Assembly (NCBI RefSeq): GCF_015687175.1
Contig: NZ_JADPQG010000001.1
Coordinates: 1,736,001-1,800,000, forward strand
Direction: 5' to 3'
Length of the DNA: 64,000 bases
Source of the DNA: Reinekea sp. G2M2-21
Lineage (GTDB): Bacteria > Pseudomonadota > Gammaproteobacteria > Pseudomonadales > Natronospirillaceae
Shown piece by piece: positions 52,105-60,535 of this stretch. Made by a program: the position numbers and the translations under genes. The notes under the pieces are model-generated. The model worked only from the letters and a program-made list of their open reading frames with translations, was not told the origin of the DNA and did no database searches. Position 1 is the first letter of the stretch; the number at the start of each line of letters is the position of its first letter.

Positions 52105-53490
52105 ATGACAGGTCTGTTAGCAATGGCTTATCTATTAGCCGGTATCTTTTTCATTCTCGCGTTAAGCGGACTGAGCTCTCAGGAAACCGCCCGTCGCGGC
52201 AACATGTACGGCATTACCGGTATGGTCATTGCCATACTGGCCACCGTAGCCTCGCCCAGCGTAGAAGCCTACACCATTTTGGTTCCGGCGATGGCTATTG
52301 GTGCCGCTATCGGCATTTGGTTAGCGGTTAAAGTTGAAATGACCGGCATGCCGCAATTGGTTGCAATGTTGCACAGCTTTGTCGGTCTGGCAGCGGTATT
52401 AATTGGCTGGGGTGGCTATCTGGATCCACGTGCCATGCATACAGGTGCGGAAGCCGCTATCCACAATGTGGAAATTTTTCTGGGTGTCTTCATTGGTGCC
52501 GTGACGCTGACCGGTTCCTGGGTTGCCTGGGGTAAACTGCAGGGCAGTATTTCCGGCAAACCACTCATGCTGCCTTTCCGTCATGGCTTGAATGTCATTG
52601 CCCTGATTGCAACGGTCATCATGTTGGTGCTCTTTGTCATCAATCCTCATGGCCCCAGTGCGATTCCAATGTTGATCGTGATGACTATTATCGCGGGTCT
52701 GTTGGGTATCCACCTGGTTGCCGCGATTGGCGGCGCGGACATGCCAGTGGTTGTTTCCATGCTGAACTCGTATTCAGGCTGGGCAGCGGCTGCGACAGGC
52801 TTCATGTTAGGCAACGATCTGCTGATCATTACCGGGGCTTTGGTGGGATCCAGCGGTGCAATTCTGTCCTACATCATGTGTAAAGCCATGAACCGCTCGT
52901 TCATCAGCGTTATTCTGGGTGGTTTCGGAACCGATGGTGGTGCCGCAGCGGACGACGAGGAATACGGTGAAGCGGCAACGGTGACGCATGAAGAAGCCGC
53001 TGAATGGTTAAAAGATGCAGACAATATCATCATCACACCTGGGTTCGGCATGGCGGTCGCGACTGCACAACAGGCGGTGGCAGACTTAACCGACAAACTG
53101 CGCAAACAGGGTAAAAATGTTCGTTTTGCGATTCATCCCGTGGCAGGTCGTCTGCCCGGTCACATGAACGTATTGCTCGCGGAAGCCAATGTCCCGTATG
53201 ACATCGTTCTGGAAATGGACGAAATCAACGAAGATTTCCCAAGTACTGATGTGGTCATGGTGATTGGTGCCAACGACATCGTAAACCCAGATGCCATTGA
53301 AAAGCCAAACTCCCCTATCGCAGGTATGCCGGTATTGGAAGTTTGGAAAGCGAAAAAGTGCATTGTACTAAAGCGCTCCATGGCAACTGGTTACGCGGGT
53401 GTACAAAACCCGCTGTTCTTCAAAGAGAACTCAGCAATGTTGTTCGGTGACGCCAAAGAAAGCGTGCAAAAGTTGGTGAGCAACGTTTAA
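52105..53490 (+). CDS. pntB: NAD(P) transhydrogenase beta subunit
   Basis: A 461-residue protein. Residues 1-260 hold about nine membrane helices ('[18 protein letters not shown]' to '[25 protein letters not shown]'). Residues 290-461 are the NADP(H)-binding domain III, with '[18 protein letters not shown]', '[37 protein letters not shown]' and '[14 protein letters not shown]', then '[19 protein letters not shown]'. Every conserved block is present. It ends in a strong terminator. Confidence 0.95.
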   Translation: MTGLLAMAYLLAGIFFILALSGLSSQETARRGNMYGITGMVIAILATVASPSVEAYTILVPAMAIGAAIGIWLAVKVEMTGMPQLVAMLHSFVGLAAVLIGWGGYLDPRAMHTGAEAAIHNVEIFLGVFIGAVTLTGSWVAWGKLQGSISGKPLMLPFRHGLNVIALIATVIMLVLFVINPHGPSAIPMLIVMTIIAGLLGIHLVAAIGGADMPVVVSMLNSYSGWAAAATGFMLGNDLLIITGALVGSSGAILSYIMCKAMNRSFISVILGGFGTDGGAAADDEEYGEAATVTHEEAAEWLKDADNIIITPGFGMAVATAQQAVADLTDKLRKQGKNVRFAIHPVAGRLPGHMNVLLAEANVPYDIVLEMDEINEDFPSTDVVMVIGANDIVNPDAIEKPNSPIAGMPVLEVWKAKKCIVLKRSMATGYAGVQNPLFFKENSAMLFGDAKESVQKLVSNV

Positions 53491-53516
53491 ACCGCACCAA
53501 TGTCCGAAGGATATCC

Positions 53517-53543
53517 AAAGCCAGCGCACGCTGGCTTTTTTTT
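53517..53543 (+). terminator. Rho-independent terminator after pntB
   Basis: GCCAGC-GCAC-GCTGGC (53520-53535) followed by eight T, 30 bp after the pntB stop codon. Confidence 0.93.
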
Positions 53544-53629
53544 GGATCCCGATTAGCACGCCAAAAGTCGATACCCAATATCTTTAGAAGATTCTGTATA
53601 ATTTCTCGTTCCGACCAAGGGCAATAAAC

Positions 53630-54079
53630 ATGGCTAAAAACAAACCTGTTTTTAAAATGATCAGTTATGGAGTCTATACGCAATGGGATGAACGCAGCAA
53701 AGAATTGCCGAAACTGATTGAGGCGACCACCGACATTCCCTTGCGTGAACACATCGAATTCGGTTTTATCGTCAATGTTAAAAAGGCCAGAAATGAAAAG
53801 CTGACGTACTGCATCTATCACCCCGATATTCCGGATGACTCCGGGCACCCTATGGCACCCTTTGAAGGCGATGTTTATGTTGCGAACAATGACTGGAATT
53901 TCTACCTGGGCGACACACTCTGGTTACCTTTGGAAAACAAAGCAGGCCATTGGCGGATGACGCTGTCGTTCGACAAGCAGATCATTGCCGAGAAAACTTT
54001 TATAGTCGATTTAGAACTCACCGGCGAACGGACGCTGAGCGAAGGACGTTCTTTTTTCAAACCGCGTAAACGATACTAG
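53630..54079 (+). CDS. DUF3859 domain protein
   Basis: A 149-residue soluble protein of the DUF3859 family: 'KMISYGVYTQWDERSKELPKLIEATTDIPLREHIEFGFIVNVKKARNEKLTYCIYHP' at the start and 'GDTLWLPLENKAGHWRMTLSFDKQIIAEKTF' later. It looks like an immunoglobulin-like beta sandwich. The function is unknown. The stop codon TAG is the last three bases of the CTAG flanking the first inverted-repeat element, so the gene ends exactly at the insertion edge. The natural C-terminus (FFKPRKRY) looks complete. Confidence 0.82.
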   Translation: MAKNKPVFKMISYGVYTQWDERSKELPKLIEATTDIPLREHIEFGFIVNVKKARNEKLTYCIYHPDIPDDSGHPMAPFEGDVYVANNDWNFYLGDTLWLPLENKAGHWRMTLSFDKQIIAEKTFIVDLELTGERTLSEGRSFFKPRKRY

Positions 54080-54341
54080 GGCAGCTCTGATTAATTCAAA
54101 TCACCTCAGTCCTATCAGATCGAAGGATGAGCGAGGCGTGTGTTGCAGGGAATGGCGAGTCCTTTTCAAAACACACAACAAAGCTCAGTCTTCGATCTGA
54201 AGGACCCGGAGGGCGGGGCTGAAATGGCAAATTTCGTTGTTAAGTACTTTGCCAAGATAATGAATATTGCCTGCAGAACTTGCCTCGAAATTTGATCATT
54301 TCTTCACCCGCTGCGGTAGAGAGCAATTATTCAGAGCTGCC
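54080..54341. mobile_element. MITE-like element 1, IS5-family type ends, CTAG target duplication
   Basis: A 262-bp non-coding element. Its ends are GGCAGCTCTGATTAATT and, inverted, GGCAGCTCTGAATAATT (16 of 17). CTAG is present directly outside both ends (54076-54079 and 54342-54345), matching the YTAR duplications of the IS5 group. An inner palindrome AGATCGAAG ... CTTCGATCT makes it highly foldable. It has no transposase frame, so it would need an outside enzyme to move. Confidence 0.8.
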
Positions 54342-54345
54342 CTAG

Positions 54346-54605
54346 TGTCCTGAGTCGGAAATTCGTATCGTTTCAGAGCTCATGGGAAGCGCTAGTTCAA
54401 GGCGCTCTTGGTAGAGAATATCGAGATCTTTTCAAGAAGAGCAACGCCGTAATCGTGTTTTCCATGAGCTCCCTTCGGGCGCGACATTCAAGCTCTCTAG
54501 CGTCGTTCTGTCCCTTGTCAATGGAATAACCATTGACTGCGAGACACGCCTAGCTATAAAGCTTGAATGGCACGCTGAATTCATGCGAACTTCTAACTCA
54601 GGACA
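54346..54605. mobile_element. MITE-like element 2, different inverted repeats
   Basis: A 260-bp non-coding element directly next to the first. Ends: TGTCCTGAGTCGGAAATTCG and, inverted, TGTCCTGAGTTAGAAGTTCG (17 of 20). Its left neighbour is CTAG (shared with element 1) and its right neighbour is CTTG, so an imperfect 4-bp duplication is possible. An internal palindrome (AGAGCTCATGG...CCATGAGCTC) is present. The ends differ from those of element 1, so two separate families met here. Confidence 0.75.
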
Positions 54606-54624
54606 CTTGCGAGCCAGCAGCCCT

Positions 54625-54933
54625 TTAATTCGGCCACAACTGGAATAGCGGCTTGCCGCCGAGATGCGTTAACATCGGGTTTGAACGGCTCATCACCACC
54701 AAACTGCCGACAACGTCGGCACCATGTTTGCACAAAGCATCTATCGCCAGCTTAACGGCCCCGCCTGTGGTGATCACATCTTCCACAACCAACACTCGTT
54801 TACCGGTCACCGAGACACCCTCCACCTGCCGACAAATTCCGAATGTTTTTGCCTGTTTTCGGACGTAAACCGCGGGCAGATTAAGCTTAAGACTCAACGC
54901 CGTCGCAATAGGGATACCCCAAATGGTACTTGC
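54625..54933 (-). pseudogene. pyrE: 3' fragment of orotate phosphoribosyltransferase
   Basis: The last ~100 codons of an OPRT. 'STIWGIPIATALSLKLNLPAVYVRKQAKTFG' and the PRPP-binding motif 'VLVVEDVITTGGAVKLAIDALCKHGADVVGSLVVMSRSN' are clear, ending 'LTHLGGKPLFQLWPN'. The first ~90 residues are missing: upstream of 54933 the frame hits a stop and the homology ends. pyrF lies upstream on the same strand, and an ATG overlapping the pyrF stop codon (55751) begins 'MDKLKADVELAC', perhaps the original start of pyrE. The ~750 bp between hold a dispersed repeat and unknown DNA. Confidence 0.8.
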
Positions 54934-55007
54934 CTAAGCTTACTTAGCTTGTAAATTTTTATTTCGAGAGCACCTGCGGCCTGGTTAAACTGCGAATCAC
55001 TTTTCAT

Positions 55008-55148
55008 GAAGAACCGGTCAGATCTTACGATCCGTTTGTAGATCTTAACGAAAGAATCTTTCGGAGGTTTTTCTTTCCAAGGGGCGATCCCCTTGAACCC
55101 CCTTTTGTCGCCCGCTTTGATTTTCTGAATTAATTGCCACTTTCTTCA
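55008..55148 (+). repeat. dispersed ~141-bp repeat, copy B
   Basis: Second copy of the repeat at 16227-16371 (opposite strand). Shared landmarks include GAAGAACCGGTCAG, CGTTTGTAGATC, AACGAAAGAATCTTTCGGAGG (with the CGAAAG/CTTTCG palindrome), CAAGGGGCGATCCCCTTG, and TTTTGTCGCCCGCTTTGA. It lies within the break in pyrE. Confidence 0.8.
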
Positions 55149-55743
55149 AACGGTCGCTTGAGCGTGCGTCCCTGCACGCGCGGCGCTTGCAAGGGCATCC
55201 ATGCCCTTGAAACCGTTGCGACGTGTCAATTTAGTCAGCCAAAGCAGATGCGACGAAATGGTTATTTACGCCTGTGTCTGCAATGGAATGGAATGGAATG
55301 CGATGAGGTTACTCGATAATTGGCTTCACAGAAATGGACTGCGGAAATATCTATCAACAAGGCAACTCATTCGTTTGTCTCACCGCCTTTAAAACGACCT
55401 CGTGAAGCAATTCGCGTCTCATAGGTTGTTCAAGATTAAGTGAGTCGGAAATGGCGGTCCGACGTTTTGGTGGCCGTCGCGAAGGTCTTGTGGAAGACGG
55501 AACTGAGAAGTGTGATCAGACGCTTGAGGCGGCTGGGATTGTTCAGGACCGAGCTCGAATCATCGGACCGGTTAGGCTCTTAACGGCGAAAATCTCCCAG
55601 TGAAACCAGATCACCTAATAATACAAAAGCTTCAGACACAACGAAAATAAGCTTAAGTTCAGTGCCATTGGGAATGCCCTCGATGTCAACGATGGCCAAA
55701 ACCTCCATCCAACCAACAGGCTAACTCCACATCCGCCTTTAAC
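55149..55743. other. ~595 bp of non-coding or decayed DNA inside the former pyrE region
   Basis: No complete gene. It has a palindrome AAGGGCATCCATGCCCTT near 55190, a short GGAAT tandem (55285-55299) and, on the minus strand, a 43-codon open stretch 'WMEVLAIVDIEGIPNGTELKLIFVVSEAFVLLGDLVSLGDFRR' ending near 55588 that looks coding but has no proper start. The pyrF stop codon overlaps an ATG at 55751 by the 8-bp ATGGATAA. It probably came in by insertion. Confidence 0.5.
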
Positions 55744-56550
55744 TTATCCATGAGTGCGATACCTGTTGATAGCAGCGTTCAATGCCTGTGCTGACTCAGC
55801 AGGGTCGTTTGCCTCGATAATAGAGCGGGATGCTGAAAGCAATAGTCCAGAACCATTCGCCGTTAAACCTGCACGCAAAACTGCGTCCAAGTCGCCTCCC
55901 TGTTTCCCAATGCCGGGAACCAACAACGGAACATCGCCATCAATGCGTCGAACCTTACGGATGGCATCGACGTGCGTCGCGCCAACAACCAGCATAGCGT
56001 TTTGATGATTCCATCGCGTAACTACGTTAGTTGCCACCTGTTCGTAAAGCATCTTTGGTGGCTGAGCTTCCAATACCAGCGACTGAAATTCATCACTACC
56101 TGGGTTTGAGGTTCGACACAGGTAAATGCAGCCACGATCCGGCTGCTCTGCAAAGGGTTGCACACTGTCGTACCCTAAATAAGGGTTCAACGTAATCGCA
56201 TCTGCGGCGTAACGCTGAAACGCTTCCCGCTGGTAATAGACCGCGGTTGATCCAATGTCACCGCGCTTGGCATCCAGTATCACCACCAGCTTCGGAAAAT
56301 GTTGTTTAACGAAGGAGATTGCGTCTAATAGTTCCTGATCGCGGGCTTCCGCCGCAAAGTGCGCAAACTGAAACTTTACGGCGCAAACATTACCGGCCAC
56401 TTGCTGAACAATGTCCTGAGTAAAGCTTAAAAATGGCTGGGTTTTGGCTCGATGCCTGTCATCCAAAGCCGACCACTGGGGGTCGATGCCCACACACAGT
56501 AACGAGCCCGTGTCCTGCCACGCTTGATTCAACCGCTGATAAAAGGTCAT
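55744..56550 (-). CDS. pyrF: orotidine 5'-phosphate decarboxylase, type 2
   Basis: A 268-residue TIM-barrel enzyme that makes UMP from OMP. The motifs 'SLLCVGIDPQWSAL', 'FPKLVVILDAKRGDIGSTAVYYQREAF' (catalytic DAKRGDIG), 'DAITLNPYLGYDSVQPF' and 'PLLVPGIGKQGGDLDAVLRAG' mark the ~270-residue type 2 group, which in many bacteria is joined or adjacent to pyrE. The start is preceded by an AGGAGCAAG motif. Downstream lies the broken pyrE, so this was probably a pyrFE operon. Confidence 0.93.
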   Translation of the reverse strand: MTFYQRLNQAWQDTGSLLCVGIDPQWSALDDRHRAKTQPFLSFTQDIVQQVAGNVCAVKFQFAHFAAEARDQELLDAISFVKQHFPKLVVILDAKRGDIGSTAVYYQREAFQRYAADAITLNPYLGYDSVQPFAEQPDRGCIYLCRTSNPGSDEFQSLVLEAQPPKMLYEQVATNVVTRWNHQNAMLVVGATHVDAIRKVRRIDGDVPLLVPGIGKQGGDLDAVLRAGLTANGSGLLLSASRSIIEANDPAESAQALNAAINRYRTHG

Positions 56551-56650
56551 TCACTTGCTCCTGTCCCTTAAAAGTCAACAACCAGTGTATTGATGAAACA
56601 AAGTTATAATAGTATGGTCCAACTCCTTTTCATTTAGACAAATTGTCACA

Positions 56651-57547
56651 ATGAGTCAAACAGATCCCTTTTCAGGTATGGCTGCTTTTATCACTGCTGC
56701 CCGCAGCAACAGTTTTACAGAGGCAGGTCGACAACTCGGGCAAACGCCATCGGCCGTCAGCAAGGCCATCGCCCGTTTGGAGGACAACCTTGGCGTCAAG
56801 CTGTTTAACCGTTCACCAAGGTTGATTACCTTGACTCCGGAAGGCGAGGTGTTTTTCAGTCAATGTTGTAAATTACTGTCGACGGCACAAGACGCACGCG
56901 CACTCGTCACTGGACAGAATCTGTCTGGAAGTGGTCATTTACGGGTTTGCTTGCCGATATCCTTCGCAAATCAGGTCATCGCGCAAGCCCTGCCGCAATG
57001 GTTAAAGGAACACCCGGCCATAACTCTGGATCTGGAAATAACGGACCGCCACGTCGATTTGATACAAGAGCGTTTCGATCTTGCGTTTCGCTTCCATGTG
57101 GTGCCCGACTCAAGGCTCGTGGCTAAGAAGCTCCCGCATCCAACCTTTACCACGGCAGCCAGTCCCGACTATTGGGCAAACAGGGGTCGACCAACATCCC
57201 CAGAGGAGCTGACACAACACTCGTGCCTGGGTTACAAAGACAACGTCACGCAGTATGTTCGTCCTTGGGAATTTCGAAACGAACACGGCCTGTACCGGCA
57301 CTTTCCAAGCAATCAGGTCAGTGCGGATCAGGGCGCATTTTTGCTGTCATTGGCCATTAATGGCGCGGGTGTCATTCATGCGCCAGAATACCTGCTGTCG
57401 TCGGCACTTCAGAAGGGTCAATTGGAGAGTGTGTTAACCGACTATCAAACCAAAGGGCCGGATTGGTACCTGGTATACCCTTACAGCCGACACCCATCTC
57501 TCAAACTTCAGGCCTTTATAAAGTTTTTGATGTCTCTGCTCACTTAA
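56651..57547 (+). CDS. LysR family transcriptional regulator
   Basis: A 298-residue regulator. Residues 8-66 are the winged helix: 'MAAFITAARSNSFTEAGRQLGQTPSAVSKAIARLEDNLGVKLFNRSPRLITLTPEGEVFF'. The rest is a type-2 periplasmic-binding-like sensor: 'GHLRVCLPISFANQVIAQALPQWLKEHPAITLDLEITDR' and 'DLAFRFHVVPDSRLVAKKL'. It belongs to the CrgA/AaeR-like part of the family. It is divergent from pyrF and its 3' end overlaps the DUF2306 gene by 4 bp. The target is unknown. Confidence 0.88.
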   Translation: MSQTDPFSGMAAFITAARSNSFTEAGRQLGQTPSAVSKAIARLEDNLGVKLFNRSPRLITLTPEGEVFFSQCCKLLSTAQDARALVTGQNLSGSGHLRVCLPISFANQVIAQALPQWLKEHPAITLDLEITDRHVDLIQERFDLAFRFHVVPDSRLVAKKLPHPTFTTAASPDYWANRGRPTSPEELTQHSCLGYKDNVTQYVRPWEFRNEHGLYRHFPSNQVSADQGAFLLSLAINGAGVIHAPEYLLSSALQKGQLESVLTDYQTKGPDWYLVYPYSRHPSLKLQAFIKFLMSLLT

Positions 57548-58152
57548 GCAGGCAGCATTTTGACCTGTTTGCGCTGTAACCACCATGCCGCAAGCAATAT
57601 ATTCGGCACCCAGCACAGCCAGGCAATAATCTGATAACCCACGTCAAAACCGAAGAACGCACTAAGAATGGGCAACTCAACGCGCAAGGTCACCGCGGCC
57701 CAGGTTAATGCGTAATTGAGCGTGATGAAATATCGATGTCGTTGTTGCTGTCGATGGCGAATGGCGTACCAAGCCAGAATTAGGGTGACGATCCACATCA
57801 CCGCCAAACTCCCAAACCCTAATGCGTTTATCAAGCCGCCGTCGGCTCGGGTTGCCATGATTAAGCCCATGGTACCGGAGGCCAAAACGGCTACCCCGTA
57901 TACGCGACCGAGATAGCGGTGCACCGTGCTCGGCACCTTATGACGTAAACCACTGAACTGAAACAACCCAATCAGCAACGCAACAGCACCACCAATGGCA
58001 TGAATCTGCATCGTCCAGGGTAATGAGAGTAATTTTTGTTTCAACGGACTGTCATTGAAACCAGTCAGCGCAAACACCAAGGCATAAGTGGCGATACCTA
58101 ACACCAGAAACCACAGCCCGCCCCATTTGAATAGAGTTTTGAGTTTTGTCAT
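57544..58152 (-). CDS. DUF2306 integral membrane protein
   Basis: A 202-residue protein with about six hydrophobic segments and the DUF2306 pattern: 'MQIHAIGGAVALLIGLFQF', 'VHRYLGRVYGVAVLASGTMGLIMA', 'FGSLAVMWIVTLILAWYAIRHRQQQRHRYFITLNYALTWAAVTLRV'. Histidines (MQIHAIGG, VHRYLG, RHRYF) recur in this family and may bind a metal or haem; the function is unknown. The ATG at 58152 follows AGGAC. Convergent with the LysR gene, with a 4-bp overlap. Confidence 0.83.
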   Translation of the reverse strand: MTKLKTLFKWGGLWFLVLGIATYALVFALTGFNDSPLKQKLLSLPWTMQIHAIGGAVALLIGLFQFSGLRHKVPSTVHRYLGRVYGVAVLASGTMGLIMATRADGGLINALGFGSLAVMWIVTLILAWYAIRHRQQQRHRYFITLNYALTWAAVTLRVELPILSAFFGFDVGYQIIAWLCWVPNILLAAWWLQRKQVKMLPA

Positions 58153-58236
58153 AGCCACGTCCTTTCACAAAGAGCGCAGCTTAGCCAAATTCAAGGGCTA
58201 TGCCCCCTGCTGTTGGTCACCGATAAAAAGATGACT

Positions 58237-59457
58237 TTATTCAGCGGCGTCGCCTGCGCCCTGTAACGATGTCTCCGTTAACCAGAGCAAGGACGGCACT
58301 AGTATCAAACCCAGAAACAGAGCGAACAGGGGTACATACCCGACTTGGTCGATCATCACGCCAGCGACTACCAACCCGACCGGAACCCCCATATAGCGCA
58401 GTGATGAAAACGCAGCAAAAACGCTACCGCGACGATCTTCGGGAACTTGTTGCTGCAACACGATGGCATCCACCATACTGCCAACCCCGAGATTCATCCC
58501 GAAGATAAGCAACCCGATCCCGACTATGGATAAAGGCCATTGCCAGACAATACTCAGCAGGATAACCAATAAGCCCAGTCCTTGCCCAAGCGGCGTGACC
58601 TTCAGTAAGGTGAGCGCAGATAGCCGGTGCCCTAACCAGGTATACAACGCAGTCGTCAAAGTGGTGCCTGTTGCAAAACACGCTAACCATACGCCCAACC
58701 AAAACGGTGCTTCGCCGGAATCTTGCGCTAACAAGGGTAATGCCAGTGCTAATAATGGTGTGGCAACGGCATTGATGACGGTATCGTACAGCGCCAGCTT
58801 CAAGATTTGCCCCTGCGCAAACATCCATTTCCACACCTGCGACAGCGGCAATATGGCCGACTCTCCCTTTGGCTTATTCTTGGCTTGAACACCAAAAAGG
58901 ACAATCATGAATGAGAGTGCAAACGTTAAGGCATCCACCACCAACAGCATCAGGGCACCCACTACCGACAGCAACAATCCACCTAAGACCGGTCCGACCA
59001 GGTCGGCGAACGTTTCGACCAGCGAATCCAGACCATTTGCGCGTTCGCGCGGCAAACGGCATCGGTCGATTAATTCAGGCACCATGACCCGGCGAGCCGT
59101 ACTGCCCGGTGTATCGATCACCTGTGACAGAAAAACCAAACCGCTCAGCAAAATCAAGTTCAGGGCATCAACGCTGTACAGCACAGGAATGGACATGACC
59201 GCAAAGAAATTTACCGCGTCCGAAAAAAGACTGATCTGTTTTGCGCTGAAACGGTCGATAAAGTGACCACTGAACAGTCCGGTAAGCACATTAGGCAATT
59301 GACCCGCCACCACAACAAGTGATGTCGTGGTGGCGCTGCCAGTTAATTGATACACAAACCACGGAATGGCGATAATGGTTAATTGATTACCGATCATCGA
59401 CAAAGCGTTCGCAGACAGCAACGCTCTGAATTCAGTCCATTGAATGCTCTTGGTCAT
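58237..59457 (-). CDS. MFS transporter
   Basis: A 406-residue permease with twelve predicted helices. The loop 'GLFSGHFIDRFSAKQISLFSDAVNFF' is the MFS motif A (GxxxDRxxxK-like), and 'LGWLACFATGTTLTTAL'-type helices follow in the second half. It resembles the EntS/MFS_3 exporters of siderophores, macrolides or drugs; the substrate is unknown. It starts 15 bp after pyrC in the same direction, so it is probably cotranscribed with uvrB-pyrC. The gene ends with no obvious terminator. Confidence 0.82.
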   Translation of the reverse strand: MTKSIQWTEFRALLSANALSMIGNQLTIIAIPWFVYQLTGSATTTSLVVVAGQLPNVLTGLFSGHFIDRFSAKQISLFSDAVNFFAVMSIPVLYSVDALNLILLSGLVFLSQVIDTPGSTARRVMVPELIDRCRLPRERANGLDSLVETFADLVGPVLGGLLLSVVGALMLLVVDALTFALSFMIVLFGVQAKNKPKGESAILPLSQVWKWMFAQGQILKLALYDTVINAVATPLLALALPLLAQDSGEAPFWLGVWLACFATGTTLTTALYTWLGHRLSALTLLKVTPLGQGLGLLVILLSIVWQWPLSIVGIGLLIFGMNLGVGSMVDAIVLQQQVPEDRRGSVFAAFSSLRYMGVPVGLVVAGVMIDQVGYVPLFALFLGLILVPSLLWLTETSLQGAGDAAE

Positions 59458-59472
59458 GTTTCGCTGCGTTCG

Positions 59473-60510
59473 CTAGTTTTTTACCCGCCATTGCACAGTT
59501 TGGCCGGCAAAAAAAGGCACGATGGGCTGACCATTGGGGAGTATGATTTCATCCGGCACTGTCCAGGCCTCCTTAACCAGGGTGAGTGTTTGCGTATTAC
59601 GCGGTAAACCATAAAAGTCGGCGCCGTAATGACTGGCAAAACCTTCCAGTTTGTCCAACACACCCAGTTCATCAAAGACCTGTGCATAGAGCTCTATTGC
59701 GCTCCAGGCACTGTAACAACCGGCGCAACCACAGGCGTTTTCTTTTTTGGCTTTTTCATGTGGGGCGGAATCGGTACCGAGAAAAATCTTGGATGTGCCA
59801 GTCGCCACGGCATCACGCAAGGCTTGTTGGTGGGTATTACGTTTGAGTACGGGCAAGCAAAAGTTATGCGGGCGAACACCACCTACCAACAAATCATTGC
59901 GATTCAGCAATAAATGCTGAGGCGTAATCGTCGCGGCAACCTTGTCGGACGCATCTAAAACAAATTCGGCAGCGTCAGCAGTGGTAATGTGCTCAAGCAC
60001 GACTTTTAAATCGGGATTATTGCGAACAATGCGAGTTAAGTGCGTATCGATAAACTCTTTTTCACGGTCAAAGATATCGACATGCGCGTCGGTCACTTCT
60101 CCATGCACCAACAACAACATTCCCTGCTCTGCCATGGCTTCAAAAACGGGCTGCAAGGCATCAACAGAGTTCACCGCGGCTGAAGAATTTGTCGTCGCGC
60201 CTGCAGGATATAGCTTTGCCGCCACCACTCCCTGCTGTTTTGCTTTGGCAATTTCTTCCGCACTGGTTCGATCGGTCAGGTACAATGTCATCAATGGTTG
60301 GAAGTCGCTACCCGCTGGTGCTGCCGCCAAAATTCGCGCTTTATAGTCGGCGGCCATCTCGGCGGTGGTCACAGGTGGCACCAGGTTTGGCATTACAATC
60401 GCCCGTTTAAAACAGCGCGCGGTGGCGGGCACAGTTTCGCGTAACATATCGCCATCGCGAAAATGCAGGTGCCAATCGTCTGGGGCCAAAATGGTGATTT
60501 CTTGAGACAT
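59473..60510 (-). CDS. pyrC: dihydroorotase, class II
   Basis: A 345-residue zinc hydrolase for the third step of pyrimidine synthesis. '[21 protein letters not shown]' holds the metal-binding HxH. '[19 protein letters not shown]' has the carboxylated lysine. '[14 protein letters not shown]' and '[14 protein letters not shown]' carry the other metal histidines, and '[27 protein letters not shown]' the catalytic aspartate. Length is close to E. coli PyrC. AGGAAAC precedes the ATG. It lies 25 bp after uvrB. Confidence 0.95.
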   Translation of the reverse strand: MSQEITILAPDDWHLHFRDGDMLRETVPATARCFKRAIVMPNLVPPVTTAEMAADYKARILAAAPAGSDFQPLMTLYLTDRTSAEEIAKAKQQGVVAAKLYPAGATTNSSAAVNSVDALQPVFEAMAEQGMLLLVHGEVTDAHVDIFDREKEFIDTHLTRIVRNNPDLKVVLEHITTADAAEFVLDASDKVAATITPQHLLLNRNDLLVGGVRPHNFCLPVLKRNTHQQALRDAVATGTSKIFLGTDSAPHEKAKKENACGCAGCYSAWSAIELYAQVFDELGVLDKLEGFASHYGADFYGLPRNTQTLTLVKEAWTVPDEIILPNGQPIVPFFAGQTVQWRVKN

Positions 60511-60535
60511 GTTGTTTCCTGTTTAATAAATAGTT

